From: Bacteroides sp. MSB163 | GTDB taxonomy: Bacteria > Bacteroidota > Bacteroidia > Bacteroidales > Bacteroidaceae | NCBI RefSeq assembly: GCF_036416795.1 | Contig: NZ_CP143867.1 | Coordinates: 1,984,001 to 2,048,000 of the forward strand | DNA length: 64,000 nt | Reading direction: 5' to 3' | Shown: positions 24,027 to 33,315 of the stretch, in pieces | Layout of the letters: each line of letters begins with the position of its first letter | Position numbering within the stretch: the first letter of the stretch is position 1 | Translations under genes and position numbers: made by a program | Notes under the pieces: model-generated | The model's input: only the letters and a program-made list of their open reading frames with translations | What the model was told of the DNA's origin: nothing | Database searches by the model: none

Positions 24027-26423
24027 ATGAACATGAAGTTTTATTTAAAAATCAGTAGTATGCTGGTGGCTGCGGCTTTCTTGTCGACCTTACCTGTCGA
24101 GGCCCAGACTTTCCGGCAAACCAAACAGGGAATAACGAGTACTACGCAGGGAATGGATATTGAAATCCAATTCGTCAGCCCTGAAATTGTACGTGTGGTG
24201 AAGGCACCCGAAGGACGTAGCTTTACAAAGAAAAGCCTTTCTGTGGTTAAAAGCCCTGAAAGCATGTCTGTAACGACCGAGAAGAAAGGAGAAACCGTTT
24301 CCCTGAAAAGCAATGCTGTACGCGTTGATTTCAATGTAGGGACCGGACGGATTTCTTTCTTTGACAAGCAAGGAAAGGCATTGTTTACCGAGAAAGATTA
24401 TGGTGCTCAGTTTACTCCTTTCAATGATGCGGGGAATCAAACTTTCAGTGTGCGTCAGGCCTTTTTGCTGGATAAGGATGAGGCTATCTATGGTCTGGGA
24501 CAGCAACAGGTTGATGACCTGAATCAGCGCAATCATAAACATTTCATGCGTCAGCGTGCATTGTATGCCAGTGTTCCAATTATTCAGTCTACAAAAGGGT
24601 ACGGGATGTTTTGGGATAATTATTCTCCAACCACTTATACAGATAATCCGCAGGAGATGTCCTTTGATTCGGAAGTGGGAGAATGTATGGATTATTACTT
24701 CATGTATGGCGGTAATGCCGATGGTGTGATAGCGCAAATACGTGACTTAACAGGACAAGCACCTATGTATCCGTTATGGACATTCGGTTTCTGGCAATCG
24801 CGTGAGCGTTACAAATCACAACAGGAAACGATGGAAGTTGTGGATAAGTATCGTGAGTTAGGGATTCCTTTGGATGGAATTATTCAAGACTGGCAATATT
24901 GGGGACCAAACTCTAACTGGAACTCTATGAATTTTGATAATCCGGAGTTCCCTGATCCTCAGAAGATGATCGATCATGTGAAGAAGAAAAATGCAAAGAT
25001 TATGATCTCTATATGGGCTTCATTCGGGCCGGATACGAATCCGTACAAGGATTTGGAGAAAATCAATGCCCTGTTCAACTTCCAGACATGGCCTGCGGAC
25101 GGGGGAGTGAAACCTTATGATGCTTATAATGAAAAAGCACGCGATATTTATTGGGAGCATCTGAATAAAGGTCTGTTCAGTAAAGGTATTGATGCCTGGT
25201 GGACAGATTCAACGGAACCTGACCATCTGGATGTTCAGGAAAGAGATTTCGATATTCCGACAGCGATGGGAACTTATCGTAGCGTAGTAAATGCTTTCCC
25301 GTTGATGAGTAACAAGGGAGTTTATGAGCATCAGCGTGCCGTAACCTCTGATAAACGCGTGTATCTGCTGACTCGTTGTGCATTTGCCGGACAACAGCGT
25401 TATGCGGCGAATACCTGGTCGGGCGATGTTATGTGTAATTGGGAAACATTCCGTAAGCAGATTCCTACAGGCTTGAACTTTTCTCTATCGGGAATACCTT
25501 ACTGGAATACGGATATAGGTGGATTCTTTAACTGGCCTTATCATGGTGGGGCTGAAAATAAAGCTTATCATGAACTGTATACCCGCTGGTTTCAATATGG
25601 TACATTCCTGCCCATGCAACGTTCGCATGGAAGTGGTGTGAAAAAGGAAATCTACAATCTGGGTAAAAAGGGTGACTGGGTGTATGATTCGGAAGAGAAA
25701 TACATAAATCTGCGCTATGCACTGTTGCCGTATCTGTATTCAACAGGATGGCAGGTGACTGATAATGCAGGTTCTTTCCTCCGTGCCTTGTTCATGGACT
25801 TCAACGAAGATAAGAAGGTACACACTATCAGTAATCAGTATATGTTTGGAAAGGCATTTCTTGTGACTCCTGTAACCAGGAATATGTATGTATTCTCTGA
25901 TAAGGAACAGTGGAAAGATCCGTATGAAGATTTTAGCAAGACAGGAACACAGGATGTTTATCTTCCTAAGGGAACCAAATGGTTTGACTTTTGGACGGGA
26001 GAAATGTTGAATGGCGGACAGATGGTTACCAAAGAGGTTCCTATCGATATTATTCCATTGTATGTACGTGCGGGTTCCATTGTTCCTTTTGGGCCGAAAG
26101 TACAGTATTCTACAGAGAAGAAATGGAATAATCTGGAGATACGCATTTATCCCGGAGCCGATGGCGAATTTGTGCTGTATGAAGATGAAAACGATAATTA
26201 TAACTACGAGAAAGGTGCTTATTCAACCATTAAGTTTACTTGGGATGATGCAAACCGGACGTTGAATATCGCAGATCGGGAAGGAACTTTCCCCGGTATG
26301 TTGAAATCACGTAAGTTCAATATAGTTGTAGTGGATAAGGAGAATGGGACAGGGAGTGTTCAGTCGACGAAATTCACGAAATCGGTTTTATATGGCGGGA
26401 AGAAGAAATCGGTTAAGCTATGA
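24027..26423 (+). CDS. Glycoside hydrolase family 31 (alpha-glucosidase / alpha-xylosidase type)
   Basis: The protein has 798 residues with a signal peptide (MNMKFYLKISSMLVAAAFLSTLPVEAQ). An N-terminal beta-sandwich (about 28-220) precedes the (beta/alpha)8 barrel. The nucleophile is Asp394 in DAWWTDSTEPD and the general acid/base is Asp467 in WSGDVMCNW. The substrate-lining IPYWNTDIGGFF and MQRSHGSG follow. C-terminal beta-domains (about 640-798) complete the family layout. The DAWWxDSTEPD form is seen in alpha-xylosidase-like members, but alpha-glucosidase activity cannot be excluded. No PA14 insert is visible. It sits 109 bp behind the hybrid two-component gene, so it is the likely regulatory target. 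Location is periplasmic or outer membrane. Confidence 0.92.
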   Translation: MNMKFYLKISSMLVAAAFLSTLPVEAQTFRQTKQGITSTTQGMDIEIQFVSPEIVRVVKAPEGRSFTKKSLSVVKSPESMSVTTEKKGETVSLKSNAVRVDFNVGTGRISFFDKQGKALFTEKDYGAQFTPFNDAGNQTFSVRQAFLLDKDEAIYGLGQQQVDDLNQRNHKHFMRQRALYASVPIIQSTKGYGMFWDNYSPTTYTDNPQEMSFDSEVGECMDYYFMYGGNADGVIAQIRDLTGQAPMYPLWTFGFWQSRERYKSQQETMEVVDKYRELGIPLDGIIQDWQYWGPNSNWNSMNFDNPEFPDPQKMIDHVKKKNAKIMISIWASFGPDTNPYKDLEKINALFNFQTWPADGGVKPYDAYNEKARDIYWEHLNKGLFSKGIDAWWTDSTEPDHLDVQERDFDIPTAMGTYRSVVNAFPLMSNKGVYEHQRAVTSDKRVYLLTRCAFAGQQRYAANTWSGDVMCNWETFRKQIPTGLNFSLSGIPYWNTDIGGFFNWPYHGGAENKAYHELYTRWFQYGTFLPMQRSHGSGVKKEIYNLGKKGDWVYDSEEKYINLRYALLPYLYSTGWQVTDNAGSFLRALFMDFNEDKKVHTISNQYMFGKAFLVTPVTRNMYVFSDKEQWKDPYEDFSKTGTQDVYLPKGTKWFDFWTGEMLNGGQMVTKEVPIDIIPLYVRAGSIVPFGPKVQYSTEKKWNNLEIRIYPGADGEFVLYEDENDNYNYEKGAYSTIKFTWDDANRTLNIADREGTFPGMLKSRKFNIVVVDKENGTGSVQSTKFTKSVLYGGKKKSVKL

Positions 26424-26460
26424 TCGGATTTGATTTGTTGGGTTCTCAATACTAATTTTT

Positions 26461-26545
26461 CACTACGGATTACACGGATTCGCACAGGTTGTCTATATAA
26501 AAAATATTTTCCTTTAACCTGTGTGAATCTGTGTAATCTGTGGTG
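26461..26545. repeat. Inverted ACGGATTAC repeat element
   Basis: The two arms of about 30 bp (26461-26490 and 26516-26545) match at about 26 positions. Each arm contains 9-bp units such as CGGATTACA. It lies between convergent GH31 and YfhO genes and may act as a bidirectional terminator. Confidence 0.75.
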
Positions 26546-26581
26546 ATTTCTGATATAGCCTTGTGTCCTTTTTATGGATAG

Positions 26582-29089
26582 TTAGCGTGAACTCAGCTTC
26601 TTTCTATATACAACCACCATTATCATAATGCCTATAACCATCAGAGCCAGTGCTGCATAAGCGATGCCTTCCGTTACATGCAGGCTCTTCGGATCAAAGC
26701 GCATTTCGATGGTATGCTTTCCGGCAGGGACGTACATAGAACGCAGGATATAGTCTGCACGGGCAATGTCGGCAGGCTCTCCGTCAATGGTGGCTATCCA
26801 GCCGTCCGGATAATAGATTTCGGAGAATACGATAACGCCGTCTTTAGAATTATTCGTTTCATAAACCAGACGGTTTGGTTCGTAACTTGTCAGACGCACG
26901 CTGGAAAGACTGTCTTTATGGGCAGTGGTAATACCTTTCAGAATATCTTTGAAACGAGCATCTACTACGGCAGTTTCTGTTGGCAATATGGTGTTCAGGG
27001 CATCAATTTCCTGGTTGGCATTGTCCACGTACTCCACATTGTTGACGAACCATGCATTGCCGTAAGCGTACGGATTCTTGATAGGAACTGTCTGCCCTTG
27101 TCCGGCAGGGAGGATAAAATATTTCGTGTTCAGCATATTCAGAACGCGGAACTTGGAAGCATCCACACTGTCCATCTCACCACCTGCGGTAGCAATATCC
27201 CGATAGGCTGCCTGCATTTCGGGTAAAATGTGATGATCAATCATTTCCTGATAACGTCTCAGTTTGGCTGCGTGATATCCACCTACGCTCTTGTGCCAGT
27301 AAGAAGTTTTATTCTCGCTGAATGCATCTCCGGAAAAGCTCAATACGCGGTAATTCGGGTCAGTGTCTTGGAGGATGATTTCATCAGCTTGCGTTTTCTT
27401 AAAGGTGTCAACCTGGGCAGAACGGGGGACGAATTGGTCATCGTGCAGATAACGCTTGTTGACACTCCACATGTCTGCTACACAGAGAATAGCGATACCG
27501 GCAATTACGAATGACTTTCTTCGTTTTCCGCTGTAGTAAAGCCACAGCAACACGCAGCCAATTACAATGATAATGAAGCTACGCAGTGCGTCGGCGCTTA
27601 CCATTGCAGCACGCATTTCTGCCAGGTTGGAAAGAATGCCGGACAGCTCGTTTGCAGGAATCATCTGCTGATTGACTGCATTCTGTAACATCTGCGCTTC
27701 CTGTGCGGGGACGAAAGTTGAACTGAAAGCTCCTGGAATCACGGCTAATATCAAAGCTACACCGGCAGTCAGTGCCAGACTGATACCAACGAACTTTATC
27801 TTCTTTTTTAATACCTCCGGTTCGTCCAGAATCTTTTTCAGAGCAAAGATGGCCAGTAGTGGAATGGTAAATTCAGCAATAACGAGGATGGATGATACTG
27901 CACGGAACTTACTATACATGGGTATATAATCAATGAAGAAATCTGTCAGTGGCATAAAGTTCTTACCCCATGAAAGAACAATGGAGAAGAATGTGGCTCC
28001 GATCAATGCCCATTTCAATGGACCTTTGACGATGAAGCAGCCTAGGATGAAAAGGAATAGTACAAAAGCACCTACATATACAGGACCTGACGTCATAGGC
28101 TGGTTACCAAAGTATTGGGACAGTTGCTGGTAAAGTCCGGCATAGGTCGGATTGGCTTTTTCCATGGCTGTCTCATTCAGGGCGAGAGGAACGGAAGCGC
28201 CACCTTTAAAGTTGGGCACTAATAAGGTCCAGGTTTCGCCGATACCATAACTCCATTGGGTGATATAGTCACGGTCCAGTCCGCTACTGGTCTGTTTGGC
28301 GGCATCACCGGTTTCTACGAGCTCACTTTTGCCGCGCATGGTTTCTTTGCTGTATTCATAAGTGTGATACAGGTTCGACAGATTGACGGATATACCAATC
28401 AGCGCAGCTACCACAAGCACACCGCTTGCCTTGAAAAATTGCGGTAAGGTCTTGTTGCGCCATGCATCTTCAAAGTAGGCTCCTGCAATGAAGAGGATGA
28501 CAAACAGGAAGTAATAACTCATCTGTACGTGGTTCGACAGAATTTGCAGGGCAATGAACAGTGCTGTAACAATGCCTCCTGCCAGATATTTACCCTGGTA
28601 AGCCAGTACGATACCTGCTATTGTAGGTGGTATATAAGCCAGTGTGATAAACTTCCAGATGTGTCCGGCAGATATCAGAATGAAGAAGTAGGATGAGAAT
28701 GCCCACATTAATCCACCTAATCCTGCCAACCATGTAGGTATACCAAATGCACGCAACAGGATGAAAAAGCCGAGCATCAGGATAAATGTCAGGTTGACAT
28801 ACGTAGGCAAAAATAGTTGGTAGACCTTCTGTACCCAGGTCAACGGTTGGGTTGACTCGTAGCTGGGGGCTATCTGATAAGTCGGCATACCACCGAACAG
28901 AGAGTTAGTCCAGCGTGTATACTCACCGGTTTTTTCGCGATACTGAGTCGCTTCTTGTCCGGCACCTGCACCGGCAGCCGTGTCATGTTGAAAAAGAATG
29001 CGGTTTTCTATATCCGCCGGGAAGAAATAGGCGAATGAAAGTACTGCAAACATAAAGATGACCAGGAGGTCAGGGAGGAGCTTTTTCAT
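26582..29089 (-). CDS. YfhO-family polytopic membrane protein
   Basis: The protein has 835 residues from MKKLLPDLLV at 29089; the longer frame reads through the palindromic repeat upstream and is rejected. A first membrane helix is followed by an extracytoplasmic loop with RWTNSLFGGMPTYQ, then about ten more helices (e.g. FILMLGFFILLRAFG, VLVVAALIGISVNL, FIIIVIGCVLLWLYY). A C-terminal extracytoplasmic domain follows (about 560-800, DPNYRVLSFSGDAFSENKTS) and a last helix (MVIGIMIMVVVY). This is the YfhO family (GT-C-like fold), implicated elsewhere in glycosylation of surface polymers such as lipoteichoic acid. Its substrate in Bacteroides is unknown. Confidence 0.88.
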   Translation of the reverse strand: MKKLLPDLLVIFMFAVLSFAYFFPADIENRILFQHDTAAGAGAGQEATQYREKTGEYTRWTNSLFGGMPTYQIAPSYESTQPLTWVQKVYQLFLPTYVNLTFILMLGFFILLRAFGIPTWLAGLGGLMWAFSSYFFILISAGHIWKFITLAYIPPTIAGIVLAYQGKYLAGGIVTALFIALQILSNHVQMSYYFLFVILFIAGAYFEDAWRNKTLPQFFKASGVLVVAALIGISVNLSNLYHTYEYSKETMRGKSELVETGDAAKQTSSGLDRDYITQWSYGIGETWTLLVPNFKGGASVPLALNETAMEKANPTYAGLYQQLSQYFGNQPMTSGPVYVGAFVLFLFILGCFIVKGPLKWALIGATFFSIVLSWGKNFMPLTDFFIDYIPMYSKFRAVSSILVIAEFTIPLLAIFALKKILDEPEVLKKKIKFVGISLALTAGVALILAVIPGAFSSTFVPAQEAQMLQNAVNQQMIPANELSGILSNLAEMRAAMVSADALRSFIIIVIGCVLLWLYYSGKRRKSFVIAGIAILCVADMWSVNKRYLHDDQFVPRSAQVDTFKKTQADEIILQDTDPNYRVLSFSGDAFSENKTSYWHKSVGGYHAAKLRRYQEMIDHHILPEMQAAYRDIATAGGEMDSVDASKFRVLNMLNTKYFILPAGQGQTVPIKNPYAYGNAWFVNNVEYVDNANQEIDALNTILPTETAVVDARFKDILKGITTAHKDSLSSVRLTSYEPNRLVYETNNSKDGVIVFSEIYYPDGWIATIDGEPADIARADYILRSMYVPAGKHTIEMRFDPKSLHVTEGIAYAALALMVIGIMIMVVVYRKKLSSR

Positions 29090-29105
29090 AAAAACGGAGC
29101 TTTTA

Positions 29106-29197
29106 TGAAATGAAGAATAAAGAATGAAGAATGAAGAATTGGCTGCGCTGTAATGCCGCATGGTAATTCTTCATTCTTCATTCTTCATTCTTCATTT
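29106..29197. repeat. Dispersed palindromic GAAGAAT element, copy 2
   Basis: GAAGAAT-type arms surround a core with GGCTGCGCTGTAATGCCGCA. The core reverse complement resembles the core of the copy at 51921-52008 (GCCATGCGG ... AGCGCAGC). It lies between ahcY and the YfhO gene. Confidence 0.8.
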
Positions 29198-29202
29198 CGT
29201 TA

Positions 29203-30621
29203 TTAATAACGATAGTGTTCGGCCTTATACGGTCCGTCTACATTCACGCCTATATAGGCAGCTTGTTCGGGAGTAAGCTTCGTTAGCTTTACACCGATTT
29301 TCTCAAGATGCAGGCGCGCTACTTCCTCATCGAGGTGCTTAGGCAGGCGGTAGACACCGGTTTCGTATTTCTTGTTGAACAACTCGATCTGAGCCAATGT
29401 CTGGTTGGTGAATGAGTTACTCATAACGAATGACGGATGTCCGGTGGCACAACCCAAGTTTACCAGACGACCATCAGCTAACAGAATAATGCTGTGTCCG
29501 TCAGGGAAATAATAGCGGTCTACCTGTGGCTTGATGTTGACGCACTTGATACCGGGATAATGTTTAAGAGCATCCACCTGGATTTCATTGTCGAAGTGAC
29601 CGATGTTGCAGACAATAGCCTGGTCCTTCATCTGCGTCATGTGGTCGATACGGATAATGTCGATATTGCCTGTTGTGGTAACAAAAATATTGCCTTGTGT
29701 GCAGGCTTCTTCCATGGTTACTACCTCAAAGCCCTCCATAGCGGCTTGCAGAGCGCAAATCGGGTCTACTTCCGTAACCAGTACGCGGGCACCGTATGAA
29801 CGCATGGAATGTGAACACCCCTTACCTACATCACCATATCCGCAGACTACCACTACTTTACCGGCAATCATTACATCCGTAGCGCGCTTGATGCCATCGG
29901 CTAAAGATTCGCGGCAGCCATAGAGGTTATCGAATTTGGATTTCGTTACAGAGTCGTTTACATTGAATGCCGGGAACAGCAATTTGCCTTCTTCCTGCAT
30001 CTGATACAGACGATGTACACCTGTCGTCGTTTCTTCAGAAACACCACGTACTTCGGCTGCTACACGTTGCCAGCGCGTAGGATCTGCGGCCAGTACGCAC
30101 TTCAGGATTGCATTCAGTTCTATTTCATCTTCTGCATGAACTTCTTTATCCAGAATAGAAGCGGTGCTTTCGGCTTCATATCCCACATGTATCATCATGG
30201 TAGCGTCACCGCCATCGTCAACGATAACCGTAGGACCTTTTCCACCAGGGAAGTTCAGTGCCTGAAGCGTACACCACCAATAGTCGGCCAATGTTTCACC
30301 TTTCCAGGCAAATACAGGAACTCCACTTGCAGCAATAGCAGCTGCGGCATGGTCTTGAGTCGAATATATGTTACATGAGCACCAGCGTACTTCAGCACCC
30401 AGTGCCACGAGGGTTTCAATCAGTACCGCTGTCTGGATGGTCATGTGCAGGGAACCCATGATGCGAGCACCTTTCAACGGTTTTGTTTCTCCATACTTTT
30501 CGCGAAGAGCCATAAGGCCGGGCATTTCTTGTTCTGCCAGATCGATTTCCTTGCGACCGAAGTCAGCAAGCGTAATGTCTGCCACCTTATAAGGCAGAGT
30601 AGAGAATAATTCTTTAGACAT
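29203..30621 (-). CDS. ahcY: Adenosylhomocysteinase (SAH hydrolase)
   Basis: This 472-residue cytoplasmic NAD-dependent enzyme splits S-adenosylhomocysteine to adenosine and homocysteine, closing the methylation cycle. The start MSKELFSTLPYKVADITLAD at 30621 is preferred over an upstream reading that overlaps the promoter. Visible are the substrate-domain GSLHMTIQTAVLIETL and CNIYSTQDHAAAAI, the VNDSVTKSKFDN segment with the catalytic Lys, the NAD-binding VVCGYGDVGKGCSHSM, and the C-terminal GVYRLPKHLDEEVARLHL and KAEHYRY. The gene has its own -7 box at 30653-30660. Confidence 0.97.
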   Translation of the reverse strand: MSKELFSTLPYKVADITLADFGRKEIDLAEQEMPGLMALREKYGETKPLKGARIMGSLHMTIQTAVLIETLVALGAEVRWCSCNIYSTQDHAAAAIAASGVPVFAWKGETLADYWWCTLQALNFPGGKGPTVIVDDGGDATMMIHVGYEAESTASILDKEVHAEDEIELNAILKCVLAADPTRWQRVAAEVRGVSEETTTGVHRLYQMQEEGKLLFPAFNVNDSVTKSKFDNLYGCRESLADGIKRATDVMIAGKVVVVCGYGDVGKGCSHSMRSYGARVLVTEVDPICALQAAMEGFEVVTMEEACTQGNIFVTTTGNIDIIRIDHMTQMKDQAIVCNIGHFDNEIQVDALKHYPGIKCVNIKPQVDRYYFPDGHSIILLADGRLVNLGCATGHPSFVMSNSFTNQTLAQIELFNKKYETGVYRLPKHLDEEVARLHLEKIGVKLTKLTPEQAAYIGVNVDGPYKAEHYRY

Positions 30622-30652
30622 ATCTATCAATGATTTAAAATAAAAAGTGGTG

Positions 30653-30660
30653 CAAAGATA
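30653..30660 (-). promoter_or_regulatory. -7 box for ahcY
   Basis: TATCTTTG on the minus strand lies 32 bp before the ahcY start. Confidence 0.6.
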
Positions 30661-30723
30661 GAACATTCTGATTAGTAGGGCAAAAGCTATTGTCTTTTTT
30701 TAAATAAAAGCCTGCAATATATG

Positions 30724-30753
30724 TTGATATAATTGAAAGATATGTTATATTTG
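30724..30753 (+). promoter_or_regulatory. Promoter of the PAS histidine kinase gene
   Basis: TTG at 30724-30726 and TATATTTG at 30746-30753 are separated by 19 bp and match the Bacteroides -33/-7 consensus. It shows that the reading frame start at 30733 lies inside the promoter and that ATG 30793 is the real start. Confidence 0.7.
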
Positions 30754-30792
30754 CTCCCCGAAAATAACACTCTACAACATATCTGCCTTGAA

Positions 30793-31965
30793 ATGAGGGA
30801 TTATAAAGATAAAACGAAAGAAGAACTGCTGGAGATAATCCGGGATTTGGAAGAACAGCTGGCAAGCCGCTCCCTGCCGGCCGATCCTTGTCCGGATGAA
30901 GAACCAGAACGTTTCCGTGAGAAATATGGCAAGGAAATACTGGAGGCTATCCCTGATATGTTGACGGTTTTTGATCGTAATCTGGACTACATAGAACTAC
31001 TTTCTTCTCCTGGTACCAATCACGTGGAAGGTCTGTCCGGTAAAGATAAGTCGCATCCTAACTTGAAGGATATAGTGCCGGAATCAGAATATCGTAAGAT
31101 TCGTGCTAATATGGAAAGAGTGGTGCGTACCGGTTTCCCCAGTATAGGGGAGCATTCGTTACAGTTTGAAGGTGAGACACATCATTACGAGAATCTGGTA
31201 TGTCCACTGGGAGATAAATACTTGTTGTGTATGTGCCGGGACGTGACGAGCCGGGAAAATGCACAGCGTGAGTTAGCCGCTGCCCGTGTAAAAGCTGAAG
31301 AATCCGACCGCTTGAAATCGGCATTCCTTGCAAATATGAGTCATGAGATTCGTACGCCTCTGAATGCGATTGTAGGATTCTCAAGATTGGTTATTGATCC
31401 GGGGCATGATGGAGACAAGGATGATTACTGCAATATTATCGAGCAGAATTCAGAATTGCTGTTGTGTCTGTTTAATGATATTCTGGATTTGTCCGCTATG
31501 GAGGCGGGTTCTTTGGGGTTTGTTAAGGAGAAAGTAAATGTGTATGCAGCCTGTCTTGAAGAATATGAAAGGCATCGGATGAAAGTTAATAAGGGTGTGA
31601 AACTGGTACTGGATGATGTCGACAAGAATCTATATGTTATCGGAGATAGGATGCGAATCATGCAGGTGTTGATGAACCTGTTAAGTAATGCCGCTAAATT
31701 TACTCCGTCCGGAGAGATTCATTTCGGTTATCAGCTTCGGGGGAATGTCATACAATTCTACGTAAAAGATACGGGTATCGGTATTCCGGCCAATCGGGTG
31801 GCTAAGATATTTGAACGTTTCGGTAAGATTAATAACTTTGCGCAAGGGACCGGGCTGGGACTGACTGTTTCCCGTATGCTGGTGGAACGGATGGGTGGAC
31901 GTATTTGGGTACGTTCAGGAGAAGGAATAGGGACGACATTCTTTTTTACGCTACCGCTAGAATAA
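30793..31965 (+). CDS. Soluble PAS-domain sensor histidine kinase
   Basis: The protein has 390 residues without signal peptide or membrane helix, so it is a cytoplasmic sensor. A short N-terminal coiled coil (KTKEELLEIIRDLEEQLASR) is followed by a PAS domain (about 48-155, LEAIPDMLTVFDRNLDYIEL ... LLCMCRDVTSRE). HisKA has His184 (ANMSHEIRTPLNAIVGF). The HATPase has NLLSNAAKFTPSG, DTGIGIP, IFERFGK and GTGLGLTVSRML. All catalytic boxes are intact. There is no fused receiver and no regulator gene nearby, so its partner is elsewhere. ATG 30793 was chosen because an upstream promoter would otherwise fall inside the gene. Confidence 0.92.
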   Translation: MRDYKDKTKEELLEIIRDLEEQLASRSLPADPCPDEEPERFREKYGKEILEAIPDMLTVFDRNLDYIELLSSPGTNHVEGLSGKDKSHPNLKDIVPESEYRKIRANMERVVRTGFPSIGEHSLQFEGETHHYENLVCPLGDKYLLCMCRDVTSRENAQRELAAARVKAEESDRLKSAFLANMSHEIRTPLNAIVGFSRLVIDPGHDGDKDDYCNIIEQNSELLLCLFNDILDLSAMEAGSLGFVKEKVNVYAACLEEYERHRMKVNKGVKLVLDDVDKNLYVIGDRMRIMQVLMNLLSNAAKFTPSGEIHFGYQLRGNVIQFYVKDTGIGIPANRVAKIFERFGKINNFAQGTGLGLTVSRMLVERMGGRIWVRSGEGIGTTFFFTLPLE

Positions 31966-32050
31966 TTGAGTACTGTAAATTAACATACATTTCCGTAGAA
32001 TAATATATTCCCATTTCTAACTGATGTTTCAAGATGATCATCGGTGAAGA

Positions 32051-33061
32051 TTACTCAACCGTTGATTTTCTAATAATGATATTAGATTGTAACGTGATGG
32101 TCTGATTGGGAATTGAGAAATCATTGATCTTTTCAAGAATAAGACGGACGGCAATTGCAGCCATTTCATCGACTTGTTGCTCAACAGCAGTCAATGGTGG
32201 GTGTACCAAGGTTGATAGAGCGGTTCCTGACATACAGCAGATAGCAACTTCCTCTGGAATAACAATGTTGTGTTCCTGTAATGTCCGTTTTGCACCTAAC
32301 GCCTGCGTCTCTGTAAAACAAAAAACTGCGTTGAAAGGGATACCAAGATTTAAAACCTTTTCGATAGCGTTGGCACCGTCGTCAACACTGATACCCGATT
32401 CGATGGCATATCGTGAATCGTAGGGAATATGGAACTTGGCCAATGCATCGCGATAACCTTTTTTGCGATCAATCGTATTTTGGATGTGGCGAGGTCCGGT
32501 CAGGTGGAGAATTTGTTTTTTCCCTGAACGTATAAGATGTTCAACCATGAAGAATGATTGAGTATAATCATTGCTCTTTACTCCAGGAACAGAGATTCCG
32601 GAAATTGTGCGGTCGAAAAAGACCATTGGAATATGCCGATCCAAAAAACTCCGGTAAACATCCAGATTGGCGGTATTGTGGCAGGCACTGATTAGGATGC
32701 CTTCAACGCGTGCGTTATCAAACATAGCTAGGTTCACACGTTCAGTCTCAGGATTTTCGTCAGATAACGCCAGAATAACACGATAGCCTTGCTGATGTAA
32801 CAGACTTTGAGCAGCAGTGATAAAACTCATGGAAAACGTAGTTGTCATTTCAGGAATCATAATCCCAATAATTCGTGTACTTCTCAAGCGCAGGTTAACG
32901 GCCAGTTCATTCCGACGATAACCCATCTTATTTGCCATTTCAACTATTTTCTGTAACGTTTCCTTGCTGACGTTTTTACTGTCTCCATTTAACGCTCTTG
33001 ACACAGTCGATTTTGATAGTCCCAGCGCAGTTGCTATATCTTTGATTGTAATGTATCTCAT
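32051..33061 (-). CDS. LacI-family transcriptional regulator of the utilisation locus
   Basis: The protein has 336 residues. The helix-turn-helix is at the N-terminus (ITIKDIATALGLSKSTVSRALNGDSKNVS), followed by the hinge helix region (NELAVNLRLRSTRIIGIMIP) and a periplasmic-binding-protein-like effector domain (about 60-335). It is divergent from the dehydrogenase gene, with three copies of a likely operator between them. That arrangement implies that it controls the whole locus from 33.3 to 50.2 kb. LacI-type control is less usual for Bacteroides SusCD loci than hybrid two-component or SusR-type control. The effector is probably an intracellular sugar or polyol derived from the substrate (inference). 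Confidence 0.93.
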   Translation of the reverse strand: MRYITIKDIATALGLSKSTVSRALNGDSKNVSKETLQKIVEMANKMGYRRNELAVNLRLRSTRIIGIMIPEMTTTFSMSFITAAQSLLHQQGYRVILALSDENPETERVNLAMFDNARVEGILISACHNTANLDVYRSFLDRHIPMVFFDRTISGISVPGVKSNDYTQSFFMVEHLIRSGKKQILHLTGPRHIQNTIDRKKGYRDALAKFHIPYDSRYAIESGISVDDGANAIEKVLNLGIPFNAVFCFTETQALGAKRTLQEHNIVIPEEVAICCMSGTALSTLVHPPLTAVEQQVDEMAAIAVRLILEKINDFSIPNQTITLQSNIIIRKSTVE

Positions 33062-33080
33062 GAGTACGGTGTGTTTCCTG

Positions 33081-33088
33081 CAAAATTA
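33081..33088 (-). promoter_or_regulatory. -7 box of the LacI regulator gene
   Basis: TAATTTTG on the minus strand lies 20 bp before the start codon. Confidence 0.6.
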
Positions 33089-33154
33089 GAACTTTTATCT
33101 ATTCATATACTAAAAATGAATGCCAATATCTTCTAAAATATATGATTTAACGTT

Positions 33155-33199
33155 GGGAACGGTTGCGGAAAATGGGAACGGTTGCGGGAACGGTTGCGG
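33155..33199. promoter_or_regulatory. Triple LacI-type operator (GGGAACGGTTGCGG x3)
   Basis: The 14-mer GGGAACGGTTGCGG occurs at 33155-33168, 33174-33187 and 33186-33199. Its centre GGAACGGTTGC is quasi-palindromic (half-sites GGAAC and GCAAC), as LacI-family sites are. It lies between the two divergent promoters of the regulator and dehydrogenase genes. Confidence 0.75.
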
Positions 33200-33243
33200 A
33201 TATTTTTTTTAGAGAAATCATTGTGGCACAGATAAATGTAACT

Positions 33244-33251
33244 TAGTTTTG
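33244..33251 (+). promoter_or_regulatory. -7 box of the dehydrogenase-kinase-phosphatase genes
   Basis: TAGTTTTG matches TAnnTTTG and lies 65 bp before the dehydrogenase start and 45 bp after the triple operator. Confidence 0.6.
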
Positions 33252-33315
33252 TAAGGTAAGAGGACGTATAAAACAATTCGTCTGAAGGTATTAACTAATT
33301 TAACGCTATAATGAA

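Noticed and set aside
26582..29161. Longer N-terminus for the YfhO protein
   Set aside because: The extra 24 residues are translated from the GAAGAAT palindromic repeat; MKKLLPDLLV is a proper start.
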